Shown here: piece after piece, positions 54,601 through 64,000 of the stretch
Numbering within the stretch: position 1 is the stretch's first letter
Layout of the letters: each line of letters begins with the position of its first letter
Source: Apteryx mantelli
Lineage: Eukaryota > Chordata > Aves > Apterygiformes > Apterygidae
NCBI RefSeq assembly: GCF_036417845.1
Contig: NC_089980.1
Span: forward strand, 53,318,501-53,382,500
DNA: 64,000 bases
Direction: 5' to 3'
Made by a program: the position numbers and the translations under genes
The notes under the pieces: model-generated
What the model was told of the DNA's origin: nothing
Databases searched by the model: none
Seen by the model: only the letters and a program-made list of their open reading frames with translations

Positions 54601-57600
54601 ACAACAAATGCCTTAATCCAGGGTCAGGACCTTTCTAAACACCAAAAAGGCCAGTACTGACAAACGCCAGATTTGATCTGTCACACAGATACTCCAACAT
54701 AGTTTGCCACATTTGAGAAGCATCAGCTGATTTAAACAAGCTATCACAATAAGCATGAAACTCTGTGCACTGATTTCGGTTTGTAACACACAGTTATTCA
54801 GACACAAACACTCATGCACAAACAGACCAACCTCTTCTTTCTGAAAGCTTCGGTTATACTTCAGAAGAGTAAGACTCATGCTAAGTTTGTAGTCCCACAG
54901 TTGCCTAAGTACTAGAAGTAAGGTCACCGAGTATTCAATTCTCCAGGTACTGGTTCATAATGGCAGATACTGCAAGTATTTTATTTGTGTTTTTTATTTT
55001 GGTCAGGGAAAAGGAGCAAGCAGGAGATTTTTAGCCTATTTTTTTTAAAACCACCATTTGCAAATGGCAGTATTTCCTATTATTTGGTTTTAGAAAGAGG
55101 ATTGAAGGAAGTAGAGCATCAGCTGACAAGGCAACCAAAATCACAGCCCTCACTGCAGCTCTGGCTTCTCCACAAACTCTACTTGTACGCATTCCTGGCT
55201 TCCAACCCCTCTTCAGTTTGAGGAAGGTCCTTACTCAAACCTGGCTACTAGATGCTGGATACTGACCACCTGTACAGCTTTTTGCAAAAAGATGAGCACT
55301 CACTCTGCCTAGGCTCCATGCTAGCTGGGTGCAAGTTCTGACCCTAAGGTGCAATGTTTGCATCCAGCTATCTGGAGTGTATATATATGGTAGGCCAGAT
55401 CTGTCAGCAAGAGGAAGATGTAGCCAGACAGGTTTGAACATTATATTGTGGATGAACAGGATGAAAATTTCACTCAGATATTAAAATACAGTATCTTTTA
55501 ACTGGAGGTTGAAATGGTGGCTGCACATTTATCCAAACATGAATATCACACAAATACAGTATTTGGCACTTCTGAGTTTAACAGCCTGACTTACTAAGCA
55601 CTATACATAAAAGTTTTGGAGATACTAAGCACATTAAGATAAGGCAATTCAGTCTCAGTGTCTGCAAAATGCTTTTAACACAGGCTTGTTTTGCAAGTAT
55701 TTCCCAAAGTTGAGAAAATGGAGCATGCTTATTTGAACAACACTTTTGGTGTTATTTGGTCCTTTAAATCTTTAGGTACCTCACTTTATATTCCTGTGTA
55801 TGGCTGTGGATGCCATGTTTATCCTTTTTCCATATGCTTTAAGGAATAGCCTTACTTTGACTAGCAAGTGGAAAAGATGACTGCTCTCTATAAAGCCTCA
55901 CTGATGATCATCTCCCAGTAGGTTCTCAATTCCCGTGTTCTGTGCATGCTGCTTCTTGAATAACTGAGATGTTTCTATCCTCCCCCCCCCCTTTTTTTTT
56001 AAACTCTTCACATTTGCTATACATCTACATGAGACACTTACAAACTGTGAATCATCTGGCATTTCCCCCTACAAAAGAAAAACAAATATTAACTAGATTA
56101 TCAGACAACAGGAAGATTCATTTAACCTTCATAAAATCATACATACATTTTCTGTGTTTATCTTTGTTATTCCTAGAGATGATGGCTGACTGCCTTGTAA
56201 AGACTGCAGAAAAAAAGAGATATTTAGAGATCGCTGCTAACATGACAGAACTCTAACATAAAAATTGTTTTAGAAACATACATGGATCTGTGCAGTTTTG
56301 AAGGGTGAAATATTAACATGGAAATGTAGGATTATGGTCAAGAAAAGATAGCCAAACCCCCACAAACCAAGGAAATATCCTGAAGATCAATTAGTGAAGC
56401 CAAGCAGATTTCTAAAGATGACCTCATTACAGTTTGAGTCCTCATTCAACAATCACAGCACCAACTGTTAACACCTTGGCACCTGAGGGTACCCACTCAG
56501 CTTTCCTTACTGGGGTAGGAATACCAGGAGGGCTGGTCCATCCAGAAATGGGACCTCAGAGGAACCCCGAGATTCCAGGCAGCCCTCTGCATCCCAGTCC
56601 CTCCCCAGTGCACAGGTAAATTCTGGCCTAGCCTTGGCAGATCATATCTTCAGCTTGTTTATTTCAGTACAACTCATCCTCTTCCTCTTCAGAATAGTAC
56701 ACTAGAAGCAAAAGTAAAAAGGAAACAACCACTCTCTCCTTTCCTCTCTTCCCCAAAGGATACATGATCAGCACCACAGACTAAAGCAACACTTAACTTT
56801 GTTTTGTGCTTGGGATAGAAACCAACCTCTAGCATCTGCTTGCCCCCAAGCTCTTCTTAGAATCAATCCTCCAAGACTGGGATTTAGACAGCTTTAGATT
56901 ACCAATACGCTGACAACATGCCCAAGGTCAAGTGATGAGGCTCAAACAAAGAATCAGTATATAGGGCTTACAACTGATCAGCAAGTAGATGCATCTTTAA
57001 AACTCAGGCTCAAATCTTCACCCTCCTTCAATACAGTTATTAGTCTGCTGATCTGTTAGACCTGATGCTTGGCAGCAAGAGACCTAAGCTTTGTCCACAC
57101 TGAAGTGAGACTGGAGCAGAAAAGACTGAGTATTACAGAGGAGTAGGTAGGCTATCTCACTGAGTGGAGGTAAGGAAGGAGGGTGGGATAACGTGATCAT
57201 CCATCTTCTGTACCTCCCTGGAATTTACCACCTTCTGCTTCAGATTACAAATCTCACCATTTCAAAGCAGAAGGAGAAAAGCACAGGAAAGAGCAAGATG
57301 TTCAGTTCCTTCCTATTGGTTTACTTTCTCCAGCAGACCTGGCAGCTTTGCTCAGAGGAAGCACAGCATTGCCTACATTTCAAAGTCCTTGCAGCTTGGT
57401 CTGAGTGCAAGTCAAACCATAAGACCTTCCCCTGAGAAAGAAGGCTGCCCATCCCCCCATCCGACAAATATGCACACACTTCTAGTTATCACTTCATTCA
57501 ACAATTCAGTCATTTTTTGTTGCAAAAACAGGGTTTTGCACACAAGTAGTTCCAGTTGTGGCTAAATACAGGCACTTGGAAGCACTGAATTCCTCGAGAG

Positions 57601-59758
57601 CTCATTTCAGAGCTTCTGAAATATCTGAAAAGACTAGTCCATCCCTCCAATTCCGCATCCAATATATTTTTATACCATCTCTCCTATTAACTTTGTAAGC
57701 TGTAGATTTTGTCATCCTTTCACCCTTAACCTCAAGGCTAAAATGGGGAGGCTCTTTAAATGACACTCACATGTTAAACTGGGAAGGAAGATTCCCCCGT
57801 ATTGAATTTAACTGTGAAGCTGCTTTTGTTACTTCCGTTTCACCATAAATCCTATTCTGCACTTTCACAAGTTACAGAACAACAACAACAAAACTAAGGA
57901 GTCAGTTAGCTATATAACTTACATTAGAAATAAAATCTATACTTTTGATCCGCACTTTGCCATATATCCCAAGAGTATCTATTCTTTCAAGGCTAATTCT
58001 GTGGTTGTATAGCAGCAAGTGCTTCTCATTTACAGTCACCTAAAGAGACAAGAAACAAAATGAAACAAAACAGGAAAGTGCCATTAAACATATATTACAC
58101 CATTCATATATCAAATTATCTGCATGCATCTCTATTCTATTTTATTCTGTTTTGGTACAAATGCAGGGAGTATTTCAGAAGATTTAGAGCAACTAAGTTC
58201 AGCTCATCCATGATTCAGCCTCTCTCTTTCCACTCACTACGAGGGAGATTTGACTATACTAAATGTTGCATTTCCCTCCTTTTGTTTCCATCACCCAATC
58301 ACTTGCCAACATGGTACGACCAATCGGACAGAATCTACGTTACTGCAGTCTAACAGAACAAGACAAATGCACCTCAAATTGTTTTCTCCAAGAGAAGGAC
58401 CATCCTACGCTGTTCTTGCAGAAGTTTACTGTAAGGTCAGCCCTTTGCACATAAAAAGGGAGGAGGTGGAGTCAGCCGCCATGGCAGGAAGTTTTTTGTC
58501 TACTCAGGCAACTTTGAAGGAAACCATGCAAAGGGAGAGGTCTGATTTACTTTGCACCTCTTTAAAGAGGTTTCTAACCTTCTCTGTAATTAGACTGTAC
58601 CTTTGTAACAGAGAAACCAAGGCTTACCATTATTTTGTACATATAGCAAATATCTCTGTCTATTAGCCTGACAGCTGGCTAAGGGGAAAAAGAAAGAAAA
58701 TAACAACAAAAACTACAGCCCAAGCTCACCTGGAATTTATCCTTCAAAACCACGATGACGATTTCAAATGACTTCCCCTTTTGAAAGGGCATCTTATAAG
58801 TGATCTCCTCCCAGCCCCATTTTTCCTTGTCCAGTGTGTTGCAAACAATGCAGCCAGACCTTTTGAAGCGGGGGTTGAAATGAAAGGCCACATCAGCACG
58901 AGGCTTTATGCTACTGCCACACTGGAAATCCACCTGGAATCTAAACATAAAAAACAAGTCAAACCACATTGAGCTCAGTCTATCTAGAAAACACCTTCAA
59001 ATTCAATGCAAAAAGCACTTAGTGTTTTACTATTGAACCTCAGGACAGGCAGACACAAGGAGTGTTGCTGGATAAGAAAAAACAAATCTTTGTCTAATGC
59101 CTAAACATCTCCAAAAAGTTCTCCTGTGATTCATTGCAATGAATTGAAAGATTTAAGCATTTACTTAATGCTCATCCTTCATACCATCTGAGCTTCTCAC
59201 TTACTGTGTTCATCACCTTCCCTCCCATCATGTTCCTAGGTAGAATAACCAAATTCAGAAATGAACTTTGGGTCAAGTCAGGGAACAGAATCCCCACACT
59301 GTGCCGTAAACAGTAGAGTTCACATCTCCTCATCCCACTTGTTAAGACAATTCCTTCAAGGAACACATTCAATTATCAGTTTTGTTAGCCTCAGCAAATC
59401 TCTTCAGAAATGCAGATATATGCAATGAAGGGGACAGGGGAGCAATAGCCAGAGCAGGCAAATCAAGAAAAGACAAGAGAGGATCAGCAGAATGCAAGCA
59501 GCAGCTTATCCTCCAATTCTCATCATGAATTTTTGTATTCTCCATCATGCTACCACAAGGATTTAGAACAAGTCTTTATTTGAAATCACAGGCAGGACCC
59601 TGGAAACATTTTCATTCATTATGTTTGCTCACACGATTGCATTGTGAAAAGCGACACCTTAGTCATTACCTGTCTGCATCATCAGGAACACTCCCATGTA
59701 TTACAACCAGCTCTCCAGGAACAAGGCCACCAAGAATTGTCCCAACGTAGGGAATGAT
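51508..59758 (-). CDS. LGALS8: LGALS8 (galectin-8), tandem-repeat galectin, 5'-partial
   Basis: Galectin-8 is a cytosolic lectin, secreted without a signal peptide, with two beta-galactoside-binding domains. In vertebrates it acts in cell adhesion and in marking damaged endosomes for autophagy (family knowledge). Exons on the minus strand: 59670-59758, 58730-58940, 57923-58039 (N-domain), probable linker 56042-56068, then 54229-54317, 52053-52218, 51508-51657 (C-domain, ends in DVRSW like human). The N-domain has HFNPRF, VCNTL and WGWEE, and retains the Arg of [12 protein letters not shown] that corresponds to human Arg59 and favours sialylated ligands. The C-domain has HLNPRM, VRNS and WGEEEK. 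Splice phases agree, and the first exon of each domain is 89 nt. The initiator exon was not found up to the window edge, so the gene continues to the right. HEATR1 converges on it, as in mammals. Confidence 0.95.
52053..52218 (-). CDS. LGALS8: LGALS8 C-domain core exon
   Basis: 166 nt, phases 2 to 0, acceptor ttccag, donor gtaaga. It carries the sugar-binding motifs ALHLNPR, VFVRNS and WGEEEK, then [10 protein letters not shown]. The Lys after WGEEE replaces the Arg that human and most galectins have there. Confidence 0.97.
54229..54317 (-). CDS. LGALS8: LGALS8 C-domain first exon (89 nt)
   Basis: Phases 0 to 2, acceptor cttccag, donor gtaagt. It encodes [20 protein letters not shown], then KGEVNKNAN. 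It has the same length and phase as the first exon of the N-domain, as expected for duplicated galectin domains. A longer form starting 20-30 nt earlier is conceivable but has a poor acceptor. Confidence 0.93.
56042..56068 (-). CDS. LGALS8: Probable LGALS8 linker micro-exon (27 nt)
   Basis: A clean acceptor (pyrimidine-rich, ending ttttgtag) and a strong donor (gtaagt) frame exactly nine codons, GEMPDDSQF, in phase 0 to 0. That fits the C-domain exon at 54317 and the N-domain exon ending at 57923. Human galectin-8 has a similar short linker segment ending in PQL. Homology cannot be proven over nine residues, so splice form and use are inference. Confidence 0.6.
57923..58039 (-). CDS. LGALS8: LGALS8 N-domain last exon
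   Basis: 117 nt, 39 codons, phase 0 to 0, acceptor ctttag, donor gtaagt. It encodes [20 protein letters not shown], then DTLGIYGKV, matching the human VAVNGKHTLLYGHRI and DTLGIYGKV blocks. Confidence 0.96.
58730..58940 (-). CDS. LGALS8: LGALS8 N-domain core exon
   Basis: 211 nt, phases 2 to 0, acceptor tgtttag, donor gtgagc. It encodes [37 protein letters not shown] and [13 protein letters not shown]. All core sugar-contact motifs of the N-domain are present, including the Arg equivalent to human Arg59. Confidence 0.98.
59670..59758 (-). CDS. LGALS8: LGALS8 N-domain first exon (89 nt)
   Basis: Phases 0 to 2, acceptor cttctag, donor gtaatg. It encodes [20 protein letters not shown] and GSVPDDADR, which aligns with human VIPYVGTIPDQLDPGTLIVI and PSDADR. 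The upstream exon with the initiating Met must join in phase 0. Confidence 0.95.
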
Positions 59759-62700
59759 CTAGAAGAAGTGGGGGAAAAAAAATTCGAAATAACACGTTAG
59801 GATCAAGGCAAAAAAACAAAGTAGTTTTTAAAACAATATTCTAATACTTCATTATGTGGTAGTCTAGCCCATTAAAGGAAAGACAACTAGCATTTCATGT
59901 AAAAAACACTAGAACAGCATTAAGTACCTGCCATAATGGAAAAGAAAATCCCAGGGGATTTTTATCTATGGAAACCAAATTTTTCAGGTAAAATTAAAGT
60001 TTACAGCTTCCATTCCTAGCCCTCAAATGAAGAGTGGCAACACTTTACTGCCTCACTTTTATGAAAGTTTGAAGAAGATTCACATCAAATTAGGTCATTT
60101 CCAAGGGCTGACTATTAGCAGCCCTTTGCTGGCAGCAGAAGGCAAACTGTCCCACCCCTCCACAACCCTTCTGACACCAGACCACACCAGCTGCCTTTCT
60201 GCTTGTTCTTGCTCCCTTTGGAAAAACAGTGATGGGAAGAGGAGAAGAGACTATGGCAGAGAGCAGTGTGCCATCTTAGTAAAAACTGCACAACAAACAC
60301 AGGAAAATACTTCATTCTAATGAACTGTGAACTGCAGGGCGCACTGAAACAGCCCATTCAGGAATCTCAGTCTTAATGGTATTTGCAATTTGCAGTCTGT
60401 GTCAGAGCAACAGCCTTGTCTATTTTCTCTTCCTTATTAATAGCTGGAGAAGGTAACGCATACATTATGCTAAACTGAAAAGGCAACATGGTAGGAGTTG
60501 TTAAGCCGTATGAGGAGATACGTCAGTTAAAACAAAATTTAAAAAAACCCACACTGGCAACATGGCTAATGACGACACAGCTTCAGACATGCAGACAGAC
60601 ACGCCACCTTGACTACCTCCTGGAGCACCAAGCACTTCAGTGAGGGAAAGGGAGCCCCATAAGAGAAAACTGTGGAGGCCTAGAGGAAACTGTTTGGAAA
60701 GCACAGCTGTACATCTGCATCTCACCAGGTGAGATTTATATGGAAAAAGGAGGTAAGTGGTAGCAAGTGTTACATTTGCTCTGGTTAACAGACAAATTTC
60801 TGCTCAGGTTTCTTTTGCCCCAAAATGCATGAACTATGGAATTATATATAAAATTTTAGAACAACTTTGAAATGAAACATAAATTGTAAACAAGAGTTCC
60901 AGGAAATTAACAATGAAAAATGAAGAGATAAGAAACACTATTCTTGAATAAAATATTGGACCATAAGGGGGAAAGTTGCGATTTTTTTAATATACATATA
61001 TAGCATCATGGAAAACAGGAAGGTGTTTGCTGACACCTATACTTGTGAATTTGTGAGGAGGAGAGGGGAGGGGGTAAATAACAGCAAAAACTAAATCCAG
61101 AGTGTTGTGTTAATATCTCTCTGCTCTCTTCTGCCAATAGATTCACATTCTTTCCTGCCCTCTCTCCCCTTCTCTTCTCAGCCACCCACACGTTGCACAA
61201 AACCTAGCATACAGTCAACCACTACATCAAGCAGAACAGATTTAAAGAACTTACTTCTCAAGTAATAGAAGCTTACAAGTGGTTAAGTTGTTCAAAGACT
61301 CATGTATTTTATTAGCTTAAGCATGCACAGTGGAAGAGGGGCAAGATGTGAAAACAAGTATTGAAAGTGAATGTCTAACATCTTCAGTTGCTTGCAGCTG
61401 TCCTAAGTCTTCATACTTTATCAGCACAAACAGCTCCAACTACCTTGAAGTAGACTCCCACAAGCACTTTAGAAACAAAGCACCTCAGGAAAACAAAATA
61501 AACACAGATAGAAAGGGAACAGGGACTGTTGCCTATTAAAAAGTTTATTCCATTAGTAGGGAAACTTTTGCTTACTACAGGCAAAAGAAGATATTAACCA
61601 CACGCAACAAGAGCATATGGTATAGCCAATAGGTGTCACCTGAAGACCACTCCTACAAAAAGATCATTTTTAGTCATCTGGCAATCTTCCCTAGTGAATG
61701 AATAAAAAGGCTGAAATCCCTTTGCTTACTACTGGTAGTGTAGTAGCTTGGTTTCCTAATGAATAAGATGTACACAGGAGGCTCACAGTTTTATCTGAAG
61801 AATAAAAGAAAAGCATCCTGATTATTTTCTGTATTTAATACAGTTTTAACACACTACTCCTGAGTGGTTTGGAACTCTGTATACTGCAGTAGGGTAAGAA
61901 ATAGCTGGTTCAGTCTCCAAAGACGAACCAATGAGAAACAGACAGACACAGGCCAGGGATGCTGGCACTAGACTACGCTAGTGGGTCAAAGTTACTTAGC
62001 CCTGGAGGAGCTGTGGCAAAAAGCTTCCTTACGCCCCAAAAGGATGTATTTATTCAAGAGCAAAGAAGGTTGTCCCATCAAGTCCTCAGAATTTCAGACA
62101 TGGAATGCGAATGGACATAGTACAGCATTTCCCGGGTGTAATACTACAGACTTAATGAGGTTTTGTCATCATAGAATGCACATGTAATTTCCTTATGTCT
62201 TAAGGCTCTTCTCTGGGGGGAGGGGGGTAATTCTTCCTCATCCATTAAGAAGCAAAGCTTGTGACATCAAATGGTCCATCATCATCCCAGCTTTCTTCCA
62301 AATCTCCTAAAATTACCTTTGAATCTATTTGGCTAATATCAATCAAGTTTGAGAGGTCTCAAAGATAAAGTTACTGCTAATGTCTGCCAATTTGCATAAA
62401 ACAAGAGGACAACAATTTATGGCCTTACCGAGGAAGAGGCTGGGATAACACAGCTTTTATCTAGCTCACTCTGTAGCAGGGAGTTGCCCCTTCAGGAGGG
62501 GCATAACATTTCTTGCCAGACAGGTGGAATAAAGGGCATAAGAGGGAAAGCAGGATTTTCTGGACAATTCAAAACCGTATGGTAGCGAAGAAATATATCA
62601 CAGACCCAAATGTGTAAGAGAGCTCTTCAGTTCTACTGCTCATGGAACAATTCACTGAAACAATGAAAACTTCACAGACTGCTTCCCTCCATCCCTACTA

Positions 62701-63013
62701 AGTTTTATCTTGTGGTTTAGGTATACCTATACCATATAGCTACACAAAGAACAACAGCATGCCTGAACCTGTAGTTCAATGAAGGTCACACACACAATAG
62801 CTCAAGTAGTCTATCAGTGACTGAACCAGCTAGTTGGAGAGATTTTGTGCAAACAGCAAAGCAGTCAAACTCAAACCTGAAGTTTGGACAACCAGGTCTC
62901 ATTTGGGGTTTGCTCTCACAGGCATTGTCTGCTCTGCTAATATCCCCACTACAAGGGTATCATGAACCCTCCCTACTTCTTTCCCTTCAGCTGGTTCAGC
63001 TGATTCAGGTGAT
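59759..63013. other. LGALS8 upstream intron or 5' region, no feature recognised
   Basis: About 3.3 kb without a recognised repeat or coding exon. I searched the gene strand for a short initiator exon encoding an MLSL..IIYNP-like start and found none. There is no CpG island, so the LGALS8 promoter probably lies beyond 64 kb. Several gtaag-type donors exist (for example near 62.42 kb) but nothing supports them as exons. Confidence 0.5.
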
Positions 63014-63112
63014 AATCACAGAGCAGGAGGAAGGCACCTCTGGAGTCCAATGCCCTGCTCAAATGCAGGGTCAGCTAGAGCAGGTTGCTCAGGGCCTAGT
63101 CTTGAGTCTGTC
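63014..63112 (-). mobile_element. CR1 LINE 3'-tail fragment
   Basis: A short inverted CR1 tail: AATCACAGAG at the left, followed by 'ccctgctcaaatgcaggg' and 'agagcaggttgctcaggg', blocks typical of the CR1 3' end in reverse. It is about 100 bp, truncated and non-coding. Confidence 0.75.
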
Positions 63113-64000
63113 CTGAGGCCGCTGGCACATGCCTTCCCAACTCTGCCTCCACACTCCAATCCCAAACACTCACTCTTATTCCCAGCCTAAGCTCTTGACC
63201 CCTCAAGCCCTAGTTTTACCCCACTATTCTCTCCAGTCTGGTCTTGTCACCCATCATAATCAGTCCCCTTGCAGCCATCAACTTTTGCTAAAGTCTTTCA
63301 CTCTTTCTTACACAGAGAAATCTGTACTAAACACCTCCCAATCCCTCTCTTCACATCTGCTCTCCTCCCCCACGCAAACCAGGTTCCAATACCATCTGCC
63401 AGCTTTCACCCTCCCTTTTCTTTTGCAGTTCAGGCCTTCCAGCTTCTGGTCCATGTCCACACAGCTTTTGCCTCCTCTCCCAGCTGGGTTCTTGTCAAGA
63501 AGAAGGTTGAAGCTCCTTCCCTGTCACCCCTCCAGTCCATCTTCTTCACAAGCAGTGAGAGAACAAAAGGATTCAACAACCAGATTCACTGAGGGCACAG
63601 GACTGTATCAGAGCAAAACTGCAATAGATATGGAAGCCCTGTGCAGGCATGCACTGCTGTATACTCCACGCAGATTCTTTAGAGACTTTAACATTTTAGA
63701 AATGTTTCAGTACGGAATGTTAAAAATACTATTTTCTCCAGGCTCAAAAACTAACTTTTCTAAAGAGGCAACAAAACATACACATCCAGCTCATCCCTTT
63801 AGTCTCATGCCAATGTCAAGCCACTGCCCCAGAGCATGAGAATACTTGAGCTTTTCAGAGAAAGTCTCCCGATGCTAAACTTGGCTAACAACATCCTGTC
63901 AACTCCACTCTCTGCAACGGCTGAACTGCTGTAGCTCAAGTTTTCCACAAAATAAGTTCTAGTGCAAGATAAGACATCAACTACGGATAAAGATTCCAAG
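63113..64000. other. Pyrimidine-rich stretch and right edge
   Basis: From about 63.12 to 63.58 kb the plus strand is strongly enriched in C and T, and it stays open for 236 codons (63129-63839). The predicted peptide is Ser/Pro/Leu-rich with no domain I recognise. It starts next to the CR1 tail, and neither a promoter nor splice sites are apparent. Best read as low-complexity or old repeat sequence. Confidence 0.5.

Noticed and set aside
56646-56701. Minus-strand acceptor followed by an acidic frame [11 protein letters not shown] and stop, with AATAAA right after, looking like an alternative LGALS8 last exon
   Set aside because: It needs a phase-1 upstream exon, whereas the available LGALS8 exon ends in phase 0. 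The frame is too short for independent support.
59930-59965. ATGGCAG followed by gtactt on the minus strand as the LGALS8 initiator exon
   Set aside because: It would join in the wrong phase and does not encode the conserved LGALS8 N-terminus.

Overview
The window is vertebrate nuclear DNA, almost certainly from a bird. It holds two protein genes with conserved multi-exon structure and short introns, plus several CR1 LINE fragments with the typical avian 3' end (an ATTCTATGATT-like tail, or its reverse complement). The species cannot be named from the sequence. There are no bacterial, viral or CRISPR-type features.

Layout: (1) 1-7.6 kb is gene-poor, AT-rich flank with one CR1 tail near 7.2-7.4 kb. 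(2) About 7.68-8.44 kb is a CpG island that acts as the HEATR1 promoter, with GC boxes, an NRF1-like site, ETS sites and two CACGTG E-boxes. (3) 8.57-49.71 kb, plus strand, is the complete coding region of HEATR1 (BAP28/UTP10), the very large HEAT-repeat protein of the small-subunit processome. I could place 44 coding exons. Every splice phase closes, giving 6,474 nt of CDS and 2,157 residues. Coding intron 1 carries two CR1 copies in opposite orientation. (4) About 49.85-50.31 kb is a short convergent intergenic gap. (5) From about 50.3 kb to beyond the right edge, minus strand, lies LGALS8 (galectin-8), a tandem-repeat lectin. Both carbohydrate-recognition domains are readable on six exons. 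A 27-nt linker micro-exon is probable. The first coding exon and the promoter were not found and probably lie past 64 kb. (6) 59.76-64 kb is intronic or 5'-flanking sequence of LGALS8, with a CR1 tail at 63.0-63.1 kb and a pyrimidine-rich stretch at 63.1-63.6 kb.

The tail-to-tail order HEATR1-LGALS8 agrees with the known mammalian arrangement (human 1q43), which supports both assignments. The two products act in unrelated processes: HEATR1 in nucleolar pre-rRNA transcription and processing, galectin-8 in beta-galactoside binding at the cell surface and on damaged endosomes. Their link is positional: the predicted 3' ends lie within about half a kilobase of each other.

I found no undescribed system. 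The points most worth checking are the inverted CR1 pair in HEATR1 intron 1, a Lys at a normally Arg ligand-binding position in the galectin-8 C-terminal domain, the unresolved galectin-8 linker, the close convergent 3' ends, and the unexplained 236-codon open frame at the right edge.
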